DNA of 64,000 nucleotides from a virus: IMG/VR virus record IMGVR_UViG_3300021964_000024, positions 41,815-105,814 of that record; one strand, 5' to 3'. The translations under genes and the position numbers were made by a program. Numbering within the stretch: the first letter of the stretch is position 1; the number at the start of each line of letters is the position of its first letter. Shown here piece by piece: positions 48,302 to 56,444 of this stretch. Under the pieces are notes generated by a model, which searched no databases, was not told the DNA's origin, and was given only the letters and a program-made list of their open reading frames with translations.

Positions 48302-48675
48302 TTGAATTTAGAACATATTTTTGAGGTAATCAGTGCTTTCGTTCCGGTATCCCTCAATAGTTTTGATTTCGTACAGACATAGACCGCTCTATCTCTATCC
48401 ACTCCTCTAACAAATACGGTGATCTTTTTACGTCTTTGAAATTCGACGTTAACGATCTTCTCAGCCGTAGCAAATGAGACAGGATTCATTTCTTCATCGA
48501 ACACCCCGATCTCATAGTACTCAACATCCTGTCGAGCGTTATACAAAGTCATCTCAGTTTGTAAAATACCTTCCACATAAGATTGAACCAATGTTGGATA
48601 GGTTGGTAACCACTCGTGGGCACTTGCGTACCCACTCGTGAGGAACATAAACAATGTCATGACAAACCGTTTCAT
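48298..48675 (-). CDS. Secreted beta-rich protein, 125 aa
   Basis: MKRFVMTLFMFLTSGYASAH is a signal peptide (ASA-H). Mature EWLPTYPTLVQSYVEGILQT, VEYYEIGVFDEEMNPVSFAT and KKITVFVRGVDRDRAVYVCT have a two-sheet pattern reminiscent of pilus-chaperone N-terminal domains, without decisive motifs. Confidence 0.72.
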   Translation of the reverse strand: MKRFVMTLFMFLTSGYASAHEWLPTYPTLVQSYVEGILQTEMTLYNARQDVEYYEIGVFDEEMNPVSFATAEKIVNVEFQRRKKITVFVRGVDRDRAVYVCTKSKLLRDTGTKALITSKICSKFK

Positions 48676-48678
48676 GAG

Positions 48679-49179
48679 TTAGATCGCTATACACTCTGCT
48701 TGAACAGTTGCACGGTATTGACCGGCAGGGAATGCCTTGTCATAACCATACTCTGCAGTCGAGGCAACTTTGAACCACGTTGAACCTGCGATTGTTAGAT
48801 CGATCTCAGTCACGTTATTATATAGTCTTTTCTCATTGTCATATGCAGACATGTTGACATCTGATACTTCAGCGACAGTTACTTCACCAACCCAGTTAAC
48901 AACGTCTGAAAGTGCAGGACTCTCAGTGAATGTAGTAGGGTGTGAGATTAACGCCTTGTAGTAGTCTGCTTGAATGACATCGTAACGAACGATAGGTGGT
49001 ACACCACCATTTGACATGTCAGTAGTCAACTTACTTGGAGTAGGGTTACCATAGACACCTTGAGTGTCAGTAGTGATGACACACTTGGATTCTACAGAAC
49101 CTACGATTGGAATCTCTGCTGCAACTGCCGCAGACATCATAGTACCCATTAAAAGAATGGGAAGGGTTTTTCTGAACAT
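48679..49179 (-). CDS. Secreted fimbrial/coat-like protein, 166 aa
   Basis: Signal peptide MFRKTLPILLMGTMMSAAVA-A. Mature EIPIVGSVESKCVITTDTQG has the N-terminal Cys and strand pattern of fimbrial or spore-coat-U-type subunits; the C-terminus YRATVQAECIAI gives the second Cys and terminal strand. Suggests a polymerising or host-envelope protein (inference). Confidence 0.68.
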   Translation of the reverse strand: MFRKTLPILLMGTMMSAAVAAEIPIVGSVESKCVITTDTQGVYGNPTPSKLTTDMSNGGVPPIVRYDVIQADYYKALISHPTTFTESPALSDVVNWVGEVTVAEVSDVNMSAYDNEKRLYNNVTEIDLTIAGSTWFKVASTAEYGYDKAFPAGQYRATVQAECIAI

Positions 49180-49202
49180 TGAATTGCTCCTAATTTTTAT
49201 AG

Positions 49203-50069
49203 TTAATTTTCATACTGTAGATTTACCAACTCTTGATGTAACAGTTGTTGTGAAACACTCTGTCTCCTTGCCTTTCGATTCTCAGGGAGATTAGAATCCT
49301 TCAGAACAACAGTGTCCTCGATCTTTTGAGGATCTGGTAAAGCGTCGAAGTAGTTGACTGGAATAAAGTTGAGTGCCAGCATCTCTGTATGTTTCTTTAG
49401 TGACTCTACTGCCAATAAAGAACTGTTCACTGCACCCAGTATAGACTCTAGTCTTCTATCCTCTGGTTCTTCCTCAGACATCTTCTGTCTTCTTTTACGG
49501 TCTTCTTCTTCTTCTTCATCAAGAACTGCTCTACGTTCAAGCTGTTCTTTTACGTAATCCTCATCTAAAGGATCACTGGTAGCAACGTCAATAGGATCTA
49601 CTGGTGGAATATAATCCGGACATGCCGGATCAGTCGTAACTTGATAACAACTATCATATCGATAATTGTAAACCACCAAAGGATCTTCTACGGATCCTTC
49701 TCCATCAACTTGGATCGATCCGTCACCCCAATACTCTATAGGAATTCCACCTACAGAAACTTGTTTATTGATCGTGTTGCCAGGCAACCCAGACCAATCA
49801 TCTGCTTCCCTAAAGATATAACCACCGTCAATTGCGTTCTCGTTCTGAACGTAGACAATCATGTCACTGTTCGGATCTTTGACTGCAGTATATCTGTATA
49901 CAACTCCATTCACGGTAAGTCCTGCCTGTTGGGGCAGAATGTTAGTCATAACCCAATTTAAACCAAACGCTGCCGCATTCGGTGAAGTCCCATAGACTTC
50001 CTCAGAGTAAGAGTAAGACGAGCAGACTAGCAACGCCAGCACCGCCCAACAATGTCTTAGTAGAATCAT
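49203..50069 (-). CDS. Secreted protein with coiled-coil C-terminus
   Basis: 288 residues from ATG 50069 (SD GGAAGG). Signal peptide MILLRHCWAVLALLVCSSYS. Domain 1 (about 25-150): beta-rich GLTVNGVVYRYTAVKDPNSD, IEYWGDGSIQVDGEGSVEDP. Domain 2: charged helix (RRAVLDEEEEEDRKRRQK) and coiled tail. The start overlaps the upstream gene by 68 bases. Confidence 0.74.
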   Translation of the reverse strand: MILLRHCWAVLALLVCSSYSYSEEVYGTSPNAAAFGLNWVMTNILPQQAGLTVNGVVYRYTAVKDPNSDMIVYVQNENAIDGGYIFREADDWSGLPGNTINKQVSVGGIPIEYWGDGSIQVDGEGSVEDPLVVYNYRYDSCYQVTTDPACPDYIPPVDPIDVATSDPLDEDYVKEQLERRAVLDEEEEEDRKRRQKMSEEEPEDRRLESILGAVNSSLLAVESLKKHTEMLALNFIPVNYFDALPDPQKIEDTVVLKDSNLPENRKARRQSVSQQLLHQELVNLQYEN

Positions 50070-50565
50070 CCATTCCTTCCTTCTCTTTTTGTGCATCCGG
50101 AGCAAGTTCAGAGTTAACTTCCCAAGCTGCCTTTGCTTCCTGTCCGATTAGACCGTCAAACGGACAGGGGGTTCCTGCGTTCATCATAGCGTCAAAAACT
50201 CGTTTGTCTTGACACATAACTGATACTGCTGCAACTTTCATGCCCATATCGAACAAAGTCTTAGCATTCTTCAATCTTTCACAATTTTCATCCACTACTT
50301 GAGTACCCGTAGAGATACCAAGTATTTGGGTTTGAATCGCACCCGCAACTCCGAAAGTACAGAGATCAGAATTGGAAGTGTTGATTGTAGGTGAAATGGC
50401 AGAAGCAGGGGGCGACTTCAGAGTCGTCTCTGTGCTACCATTAGTGGTTACTGTTGATTCAGTAACAATAGGTACTACACTATTTTCTCCTTCGGCAGGA
50501 GCGTCCTGTGCATATGAGTGAGATGCCAATAATATAAGCATCCAAAAGGAAATGATGTAACGCAT
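50002..50565 (-). CDS. Secreted protein with C-terminal membrane anchor
   Basis: 187 residues from ATG 50565. Signal peptide MRYIISFWMLILLASHSYAQ; Thr/Ser/Pro linker; SDLCTFGVAGAIQTQILGIS and AAVSVMCQDKRVFDAMMNAG with four Cys; C-terminal LLGGAGVASLLVLLLL anchor. First gene of the export cassette, with late promoter 50599-50606 upstream. Confidence 0.75.
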   Translation of the reverse strand: MRYIISFWMLILLASHSYAQDAPAEGENSVVPIVTESTVTTNGSTETTLKSPPASAISPTINTSNSDLCTFGVAGAIQTQILGISTGTQVVDENCERLKNAKTLFDMGMKVAAVSVMCQDKRVFDAMMNAGTPCPFDGLIGQEAKAAWEVNSELAPDAQKEKEGMDDSTKTLLGGAGVASLLVLLLL

Positions 50566-50598
50566 AAAATAAGTCCCATGTATGTTAATATACAAGGG

Positions 50599-50606
50599 TA
50601 TTTATA
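50599..50606 (-). promoter_or_regulatory. T4-type late promoter of the export cassette
   Basis: Minus strand TATAAATA, 34 bases before ATG 50565. Confidence 0.62.
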
Positions 50607-50620
50607 CTTTGGTTTTCTCT

Positions 50621-50650
50621 AAAAGACGAAAAGTGTCAATTAAATGACAC
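50621..50650 (-). terminator. Candidate terminator
   Basis: Minus strand GTGTCA-TTTAAT-TGACAC then TTTTCGTCTTTT, directly after the stop of the glycosyltransferase gene at 50652. It separates replication genes from the export cassette. Confidence 0.6.
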
Positions 50651-50651
50651 C

Positions 50652-51335
50652 CTAGATAAGATTTCTCTGTACCAATTCACGGTAATTTTTAATCTTCTCT
50701 CTCTTTGGGCCTTGGGGTGTGACCTTGGTGCGAATGTGAATGAAGTTTGCACGTTCTACATCGGGTTCAAACGAAGAGTAGTTCCACATCTGACCATTTA
50801 GGTATATGTCTTTGTCGGTGTGTTTCATACCTAACTTGTTCGCTAAGCAGTGCATCACACCTTCATCATGGTAGCGTCGAGCAAATGCCATAACAATATC
50901 TTCGGTCAATGCCTCACGAAACTTCTGTCGGATCTCACGTGATAATCGAAACACTGACCCACCCCAGTAAGGTGCGTCCAAGGATCCAAGGTCTGGATAA
51001 ATCTCGACAAGTCTCTGTCGCAACGATGTCTGGACTCCGGTATGTCTACCAATACCCACATCGTCTGTGAAGATGTTTTGATTACAAGACTTTGCGACAA
51101 ACATGTCTGCGTCAACCATGACAACAGTGTCATATTTGTCATACTTCTCATCAAGGTAGATAAGTTTCTGGCACGGGTAGTCTAGTTTGTGAGCAATTTT
51201 TTTCATGAATACAACACCACGAATAAACTCGTAGTCTGCACCAATCCTTTCTGCATATCCTTTGATTGACTCAGTAGACTTCTCTACCAGTTCATTCATC
51301 GGCCCTGCCCAATGTTGTAAAATTATGTTCTTCAT
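50652..51335 (-). CDS. Glycosyltransferase, GT-A fold
   Basis: 227 residues. TVVMVDADMFVAKSC holds the DxD motif; DAPYWGGSVFRLSREI and YHDEGVMHCLANKLG follow as acceptor/metal blocks. Related in layout to the genes at 4673 and 6725. Separated from the main glycan cluster; ATGA coupled to the SGNH gene. Confidence 0.82.
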   Translation of the reverse strand: MKNIILQHWAGPMNELVEKSTESIKGYAERIGADYEFIRGVVFMKKIAHKLDYPCQKLIYLDEKYDKYDTVVMVDADMFVAKSCNQNIFTDDVGIGRHTGVQTSLRQRLVEIYPDLGSLDAPYWGGSVFRLSREIRQKFREALTEDIVMAFARRYHDEGVMHCLANKLGMKHTDKDIYLNGQMWNYSSFEPDVERANFIHIRTKVTPQGPKREKIKNYRELVQRNLI

Positions 51336-52096
51336 ACTTTCTGGAATGCTTCGTATAGTGTGTCTGCAAATACTAGCTGTGACTTTTCACCCGCATGAGA
51401 AGAAGGTTTCATATCATCGTTCTCCTCAGCGATAGTGGCGAGATCTGTATAACGATTTAATCCAACTCTGGATTCGTCTCTCAGATAATTTAATTCGTCT
51501 TGGATGTGCTCCATCCACTCACCCCACCATTTGTCGGGGGCATCACCACTGTAGTTCTCTGGTTTCATAACGTCCACAAGTTCTTCCCAACATCTATAGT
51601 GGAACATACCTTGTACCAGTTTGATACCCATCATATCACACAACCATTGCATATTGGTCATATATGTCATGGTCTCCATTATGTTGGTTCGTTTGACATC
51701 ATAATGATCGTACAGATATTCTAGTGCTTGAGCGAACTGCATGTTACGAATCATGTTGATTCTAGCAGGAGAGAACTGAGTCATACACTGATTCCGTTTG
51801 ATCTTCATCAATGCTTCTTCACTGGGGCCATAACTCTCTGCAACCTCTTCTCTTTCCCATGCAGACCAAATCACTACACAGTGTGTGATCTCATCGGAAT
51901 AGTTACGTAAGTACTGCATGGTATCTCGAAAAATTTTACGATTACCATTACCGCACTGAGCAATGTTTACATACTCAAGACCCAGTTTCTTTGCAAGGTG
52001 ATGAGTGAATGTTTTGTCCCAGTGAGTAGGTGGACTTTGATCAAACCCCTCTAACTCATCTCCCCAGACAAATGAACAACCACTAGTTAAGAGCAT
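51332..52096 (-). CDS. SGNH/GDSL-like hydrolase
   Basis: 254 residues. MLLTSGCSFVWGDELEGF matches block I (G-x-S/C-x-x-x-G, nucleophile Ser in GCSF), GNGNRKIFRDT block III and KPSSHAGEKSQLVFADTLYE block V (His). A similar arrangement occurs in phage DUF6071-type proteins. Could de-esterify a glycan made with the neighbouring glycosyltransferase. Confidence 0.75.
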   Translation of the reverse strand: MLLTSGCSFVWGDELEGFDQSPPTHWDKTFTHHLAKKLGLEYVNIAQCGNGNRKIFRDTMQYLRNYSDEITHCVVIWSAWEREEVAESYGPSEEALMKIKRNQCMTQFSPARINMIRNMQFAQALEYLYDHYDVKRTNIMETMTYMTNMQWLCDMMGIKLVQGMFHYRCWEELVDVMKPENYSGDAPDKWWGEWMEHIQDELNYLRDESRVGLNRYTDLATIAEENDDMKPSSHAGEKSQLVFADTLYEAFQKV

Positions 52097-52512
52097 TACT
52101 TTCCATGCAACCTGTCATGTTCGAACAATGCAAGAAATCCGTAGTGGATAATTTTTACAATGTCTTTACGTTGATCTTCGGGTGTACCCTTCTTACCATA
52201 ACGTGCATTGTATTTGTCCACGTTACCTAGAAAGAAACCCATACCATGACCACGGTCAATGATTACTTCAGAAGACTGAAGTCCACCTTGACCATAATGA
52301 CCACCGTAAGTAGAATCGATATAATCCTTGAACTCAGCAATCAGTTCATCTTCTCTGAATTTGTATTCAGGGGTGTCTGTGAGGGTTAGGGTAACAGTAT
52401 CCAAGGGGATCGTGTCTACGGTGATAGTGCCAGTATTACTGACGCTGCCCGTGTATTGACCACCATCTACTGTATCAAATGGTGGCAAGTGTGCTTTAAT
52501 TTCTTTACTCAT
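52096..52512 (-). CDS. DUF3310-like protein
   Basis: 138 residues. An N-terminal Thr/Asp-rich section, then YGGHYGQGGLQSSEVIIDRG and GFFLGNVDKYNARYGKKGTP, DIVKIIHYGFLALFEHDR: the DUF3310 (SaV-like, nucleotide-kinase-associated) pattern. ATG overlaps the upstream stop. Confidence 0.75.
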   Translation of the reverse strand: MSKEIKAHLPPFDTVDGGQYTGSVSNTGTITVDTIPLDTVTLTLTDTPEYKFREDELIAEFKDYIDSTYGGHYGQGGLQSSEVIIDRGHGMGFFLGNVDKYNARYGKKGTPEDQRKDIVKIIHYGFLALFEHDRLHGK

Positions 52513-53179
52513 TTTCAATTTCCTCAATCAATAAATCACGTAGTAGTCTTGCTTGTTGGTCTTCCGGAGAGTTCTCTCCATAACCACAAAACTTGTACGC
52601 AAGTGTTATTCTCTCATCTCCTGCATATGCAGAATGCCAACAATGATTGTGGGGTTCATCCTCTGGCCCGAAATAGTAGTGTCTACACTGCCATCCCTCT
52701 ACATCTTGGATAGTCACAATCTCACCTGTATTTTTATCTAGGTAACGGAAATACCCGTCTCCCTTAGACCAAGTAAACAGTACTTGATATGCACTTGCAT
52801 CATAGTTAGTATGCCATCCTACAAATCCGCCAGGCGGATAGTAGGACAATAGTGCAGACGTGTGTGCACCGATCTCTGCGGCAAAGTCATACTTCACCTT
52901 CTTCATATAGTCACCCCACTTCTCAGGTTCCGCACGTACCATCTTTGCAATGGGATTTGCGTAATGCCGATCAGGTACTCCGACTAATTGATCACGGGAC
53001 ATACACTCTTTAAGATACTCATCGGAACACCAGTATTCACCACGTCCGTTCTTCGTATCTTCTTCATGACTGTACATGCTGTACTTAGAGTCATTATAAC
53101 CCTCGACAGCAAACAGTTCATCCTTAAACCCGTTAAGAGTCTCTAGGAGATCCTTATTACGGATTACGACTTCTGTCAT
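52505..53179 (-). CDS. 2OG-Fe(II) oxygenase-like protein
   Basis: 224 residues. SYYPPGGFVGWHTNYDASAY (H-x-N/D region), HNHCWHSAYAGDERITLAYK (distal His, Arg) give the double-stranded beta-helix ligand pattern, with Asn in place of the usual Asp. Unrelated in detail to the 10771/17195 pair. Substrate unknown. Confidence 0.65.
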   Translation of the reverse strand: MTEVVIRNKDLLETLNGFKDELFAVEGYNDSKYSMYSHEEDTKNGRGEYWCSDEYLKECMSRDQLVGVPDRHYANPIAKMVRAEPEKWGDYMKKVKYDFAAEIGAHTSALLSYYPPGGFVGWHTNYDASAYQVLFTWSKGDGYFRYLDKNTGEIVTIQDVEGWQCRHYYFGPEDEPHNHCWHSAYAGDERITLAYKFCGYGENSPEDQQARLLRDLLIEEIENE

Positions 53180-53445
53180 AGAATCAGACCGGAAGTCGCC
53201 TCACGCCACGCTTTCTCAAACGTTTCGTTAGTAGGTGCAATGAAAAGATAGTTACAGAAAGTAACCTCTTCAATGTTCTCTACTGCTGACATGCAAACAC
53301 CACGTCCAAATCCAACCTTGTTGTCTGGACTGTTCACAATCAATTTAGGGTCTGTCACATACAACTCGCCCTTGTTTAGGTTTTCAAATCTACCAACGTA
53401 TTCACCAATAGGTGTCATGATAGTAATAACGTCACCCTTCTCCAT
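53176..53445 (-). CDS. Conserved small beta-rich protein, 89 aa
   Basis: MEKGDVITIMTPIGEYVGRF, then GELYVTDPKLIVNSPDNKVG and FCNYLFIAPTNETFEKAW: an Sm/SH3-like barrel pattern that I recall from cyanophage-type genomes. SD GAGGAG. Function unknown. Confidence 0.75.
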   Translation of the reverse strand: MEKGDVITIMTPIGEYVGRFENLNKGELYVTDPKLIVNSPDNKVGFGRGVCMSAVENIEEVTFCNYLFIAPTNETFEKAWREATSGLIL

Positions 53446-53620
53446 TTTCTTTCTCCTCAACAAATTTTTTAAGTACCCACGTTCCCATAGGTTGTGGTTC
53501 CCATGATAACACATCACCTACTGATAAGTCAAGTGCATCCATTAAATTATCTGGAAATTCCAGACAAAGTTCTCCGTCCACTTCTATAACTGGACAAATA
53601 AATCGATTAACTGATTTCAT
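53432..53620 (-). CDS. AbrB/MazE-like DNA-binding domain protein
   Basis: 62 residues. FICPVIEVDGELCLEFPDNL, MDALDLSVGDVLSWEPQPMG: swapped-hairpin AbrB signature (V..DG.L.LxxP..L...L.L..GD.L). No toxin gene follows, so a regulator rather than an antitoxin is likely. Confidence 0.75.
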   Translation of the reverse strand: MKSVNRFICPVIEVDGELCLEFPDNLMDALDLSVGDVLSWEPQPMGTWVLKKFVEEKENGEG

Positions 53621-54308
53621 TTACTGCCTCCGCAACATCTGGGAAGTGCATCACGATATGTTCCCAACATTGATCTGCGACGATACGGTGTTCTTTCTGT
53701 GTACCATTACCTCGACGCAATTGACAATAGTGAATCCATGAACGCAACGATCCTGCCATATACAGTGTGGTTTGAGTATTACCTTCGGGTAACACTGCAC
53801 GTGCCTGTTCCTTTGCAATACCTTGATTTAGTGCCCAGTTATATGCCTTTTTAGACGCATTGATAACTTCGGACTGTTTCATGTTCCAGTCTTCATAGAG
53901 TCTCTCGTGTTGGGTCTTGTTACCACCCTTACCAAAGTCTTCGACATCTTCTAACTCAATAGAGTTCTGTCGATTCTTAGGATCCTGCAGACGTGCTTCA
54001 CGAAGCAGAAAATCTTCTGACTCTGCGTATCGTTGACTAAACTCTTGAAATGAGAACGAGCGATGTCGGACAATCTGACGTGAGATATCACGGGTTGTCT
54101 TAATCTCTAGTGTCATATGCACCATCTCAAACGGAGACCAGTGATCATTCTTGATCAGATACCGTAAGAGTTTTGGTGCAGTCGAACTATTACTCTGATT
54201 GCTCGGATTACTCACCCGTGCAACATATGCAATCAACTCGTTTGCATCCACACCATCAGTCACACCAACGTTCGGTTTACTAATCGCAACCAAATTCACT
54301 TCACTCAT
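53607..54308 (-). CDS. thyX: Flavin-dependent thymidylate synthase
   Basis: 233 residues. RHRSFSFQEFSQRY is the ThyX signature RHRxxSxxxxSxRY; ARAVLPEGNTQTTLYMAGSL and LRSWIHYCQLRRG are conserved C-terminal blocks. Makes dTMP from dUMP using FAD and methylene-THF. Replaces the ThyA-type enzyme of T4. SD AAGGA. Confidence 0.96.
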   Translation of the reverse strand: MSEVNLVAISKPNVGVTDGVDANELIAYVARVSNPSNQSNSSTAPKLLRYLIKNDHWSPFEMVHMTLEIKTTRDISRQIVRHRSFSFQEFSQRYAESEDFLLREARLQDPKNRQNSIELEDVEDFGKGGNKTQHERLYEDWNMKQSEVINASKKAYNWALNQGIAKEQARAVLPEGNTQTTLYMAGSLRSWIHYCQLRRGNGTQKEHRIVADQCWEHIVMHFPDVAEAVNEIS

Positions 54309-54322
54309 CATTCTTCCTTACA

Positions 54323-54550
54323 TTAAATTAACAAATTTATATAGTGGGATCTTACCACTGTACTTTCCAAGTGTCCGTTTCTATTGTAGGTGTAAACTGT
54401 CTCTTGTTGTTGAGACGTTGCAGCTAGAATTTTAACGGTTGACTTCACCAATGGTCTCTCCACTGGTTCTGTCTGTTGAGTTGTTGGATATGTTCCTGAA
54501 ACGGGTAGAGCAGTTACCGACGATACGGGCGGTATACTATGTTCGCTCAC
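54323..54550 (-). CDS. Hypothetical protein, 75 aa
   Basis: MSEHSIPPVSSVTALPVSGT, Pro/Thr/Val-rich N-terminus and beta C-terminus (TVYTYNRNGHLESTVV). Overlaps the upstream gene by 14 bases. No family. Confidence 0.62.
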   Translation of the reverse strand: MSEHSIPPVSSVTALPVSGTYPTTQQTEPVERPLVKSTVKILAATSQQQETVYTYNRNGHLESTVVRSHYINLLI

Positions 54551-54725
54551 CTAAATTTTCCATCTCTTTGTGACCTTCTTCGGTCATCCAACCTTTCCTT
54601 ATCATGAACTCCAGACAGTATTCAATACCATCTAGTGTTCCTGATTCCTTTCCTTGTCGGTGACCGTGCCAAAATGACAAGGTGACCAACGTCATAATTA
54701 TTGCTACTGTTTCGTATGGTGTCAT
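54537..54725 (-). CDS. Small membrane-associated protein, 62 aa
   Basis: MTPYETVAIIMTLVTLSFWH gives one N-terminal membrane helix; the rest is soluble and helical. ATGA overlap with the helicase stop. Confidence 0.64.
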   Translation of the reverse strand: MTPYETVAIIMTLVTLSFWHGHRQGKESGTLDGIEYCLEFMIRKGWMTEEGHKEMENLGERT

Positions 54726-56113
54726 ACCCTAAAGTCCTCGAATCTTTCTGACCTGAGTCGCTGACCACTTGAACTATTATCGAATGCGGGGCCAGTATCC
54801 TCTTCCTGATTCAACGGTGATGTGTTTTGATCAACGTCGAACAACCTCATTTTACTACGGTCAATACCCACAACGAATCTCTGATACGTGGTAGGATCGT
54901 TATACCTGTTCTTCAACTGCTTGACAAGTATTTGACCGTTATTCGATAACTCTTCATTTGAAATCAAGGCAAACATAAAGTCTGCGGTAGCGGGTAGACC
55001 GAATGATTCAGATGTATCCTCAAGACCCACGTCATCATTTGAATAACCAGATCGAGTCGTTTGTGTTGCGGATACAATAGGAACATCGAATTCCACTGCG
55101 AGTCCACGTAACTCTTCTGCTATCGACTTAATATATGTATAAGAATTAATCGCACCACCCATAGATTTCATACGGGATGATGCACATATATTTAGGTAAT
55201 CGATATAGATGATATCGGGTACAAAATTCTTCTTTAGTTTTAGTTCGTTCAACAACGCACGGAAGTGTGATGAATTCGCCTGTCCTGTCGGGTATTCCTT
55301 AACAACCAGTTTACCCTGCGTCTTCTTCGCAATCGCATGTACCTTGTCGGTGAACATATCCTTAGATAGGTTCTCTAGTTGATCTATCGGGACGTTAAGT
55401 AGATTTGCATCGATCCGTTCCGCAATACGTTCTTCAGCCATCTCCATAGTGATGTACAGGACATTCTTCCCTTGTGACAAGGCACTGCCAGCACAATGAC
55501 ACATGAAAAGACTCTTACCAACACCCGTACCTGCAAGTGCGATGTTGAGAGTTTTGTTAGGTAGTCCACCTTTAGTGATACGGTTGAAGTAGTCCAAGTC
55601 AAAAGGCAGTTTCTCCTCTTGAGTATGGTAGAAGTCAAAACGCTCTTCTACGTTCTCTAAGTAGTCGTGTCCGATATTTGTATCGAAGGTCACACCCAGT
55701 GCCTTACTCAATACATCCGGTATTGCATTCTTAGATAGCGTCTGGTGCTTCCCATCAATAATACTTATAGATTCCATTACCGCATTGAATACCGCACGGT
55801 CTTGACACCACTTCTCAGTACGATCAATCAACCATTCAAGGTTCTCTGGTTCTGGTGTAAAGATATTGGGGAGCAGTTCGATAGCATGTCGGTACTGCTC
55901 ATCGTTGAGTCGATTATTCTCATCGATCTCAATTTTGAATGCTTCCATAGTAGGAAGTTTATTGTACTTCGCAATAAATTGTGTGAACTCTTTGAAGAGT
56001 CCTTTGTAGACACCCTCGAAGTAGTCAGGTGTCAGAAACGCTGCTACCTTCCTCGCATACTGGTCATTCGTCAATAGATTCCGTAGAATCGTTTGTTCCA
56101 ATTGTATTTCCAT
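54722..56113 (-). CDS. gp41: Replicative DNA helicase (gp41/DnaB-like)
   Basis: 463 residues. N-terminal helical domain (LEQTILRNLLTNDQYARKVA), RecA core: ALAGTGVGKSLFMCHCAG (Walker A), VLYITMEMAEERIAERI, DIIYIDYLNIC (Walker B), VSATQTTRSG (motif H3). Loads at the fork, moving 5'-3' on the lagging strand. Start M3 gives the best SD spacing (AAGG). Confidence 0.95.
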   Translation of the reverse strand: MEIQLEQTILRNLLTNDQYARKVAAFLTPDYFEGVYKGLFKEFTQFIAKYNKLPTMEAFKIEIDENNRLNDEQYRHAIELLPNIFTPEPENLEWLIDRTEKWCQDRAVFNAVMESISIIDGKHQTLSKNAIPDVLSKALGVTFDTNIGHDYLENVEERFDFYHTQEEKLPFDLDYFNRITKGGLPNKTLNIALAGTGVGKSLFMCHCAGSALSQGKNVLYITMEMAEERIAERIDANLLNVPIDQLENLSKDMFTDKVHAIAKKTQGKLVVKEYPTGQANSSHFRALLNELKLKKNFVPDIIYIDYLNICASSRMKSMGGAINSYTYIKSIAEELRGLAVEFDVPIVSATQTTRSGYSNDDVGLEDTSESFGLPATADFMFALISNEELSNNGQILVKQLKNRYNDPTTYQRFVVGIDRSKMRLFDVDQNTSPLNQEEDTGPAFDNSSSGQRLRSERFEDFRV

Positions 56114-56444
56114 CATCATCCTTATTTAACCGTTCTTTAGTATAGATCCAACCATCATGACATCCACGTTCGATAATATCCTCTAAGATATCTGCGGCAC
56201 ATTCCTGAAGTTCTACGTTACTAGGTTCAAGGAATGGAACAGGTGACTGTACAACCCGAAAGTTGAAAGTGAGGCAGTCACGAGTTCCATCAAACTTGAT
56301 TGTCCCATACCGTATAACGGTTTCCACAAAATCGCCACGTAAGATACGTACATCCCATGCGGCATCATTATCAACATAATCAACAGGGATCATTTCATAA
56401 TCGACCCCTTCAGAAGCTTTATTTACATTAATCGTTTTCGACAT
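56064..56444 (-). CDS. Conserved protein between uvsX and gp41
   Basis: 126 residues. DYVDNDAAWDVRILRGDFVE and FDGTRDCLTFNFRVVQSP are conserved-looking; C-terminus acidic. Overlaps gp41 by 50 bases and uvsX by 17. T4 has gp40 in this position, but I see no gp40 resemblance. Confidence 0.75.
   Translation of the reverse strand: MSKTINVNKASEGVDYEMIPVDYVDNDAAWDVRILRGDFVETVIRYGTIKFDGTRDCLTFNFRVVQSPVPFLEPSNVELQECAADILEDIIERGCHDGWIYTKERLNKDDDGNTIGTNDSTESIDE

Noticed and set aside
53432-53620. AbrB/MazE-like protein as an antitoxin of a toxin-antitoxin pair
   Set aside because: No toxin-like gene is adjacent; neighbours are a beta-barrel protein and thyX.
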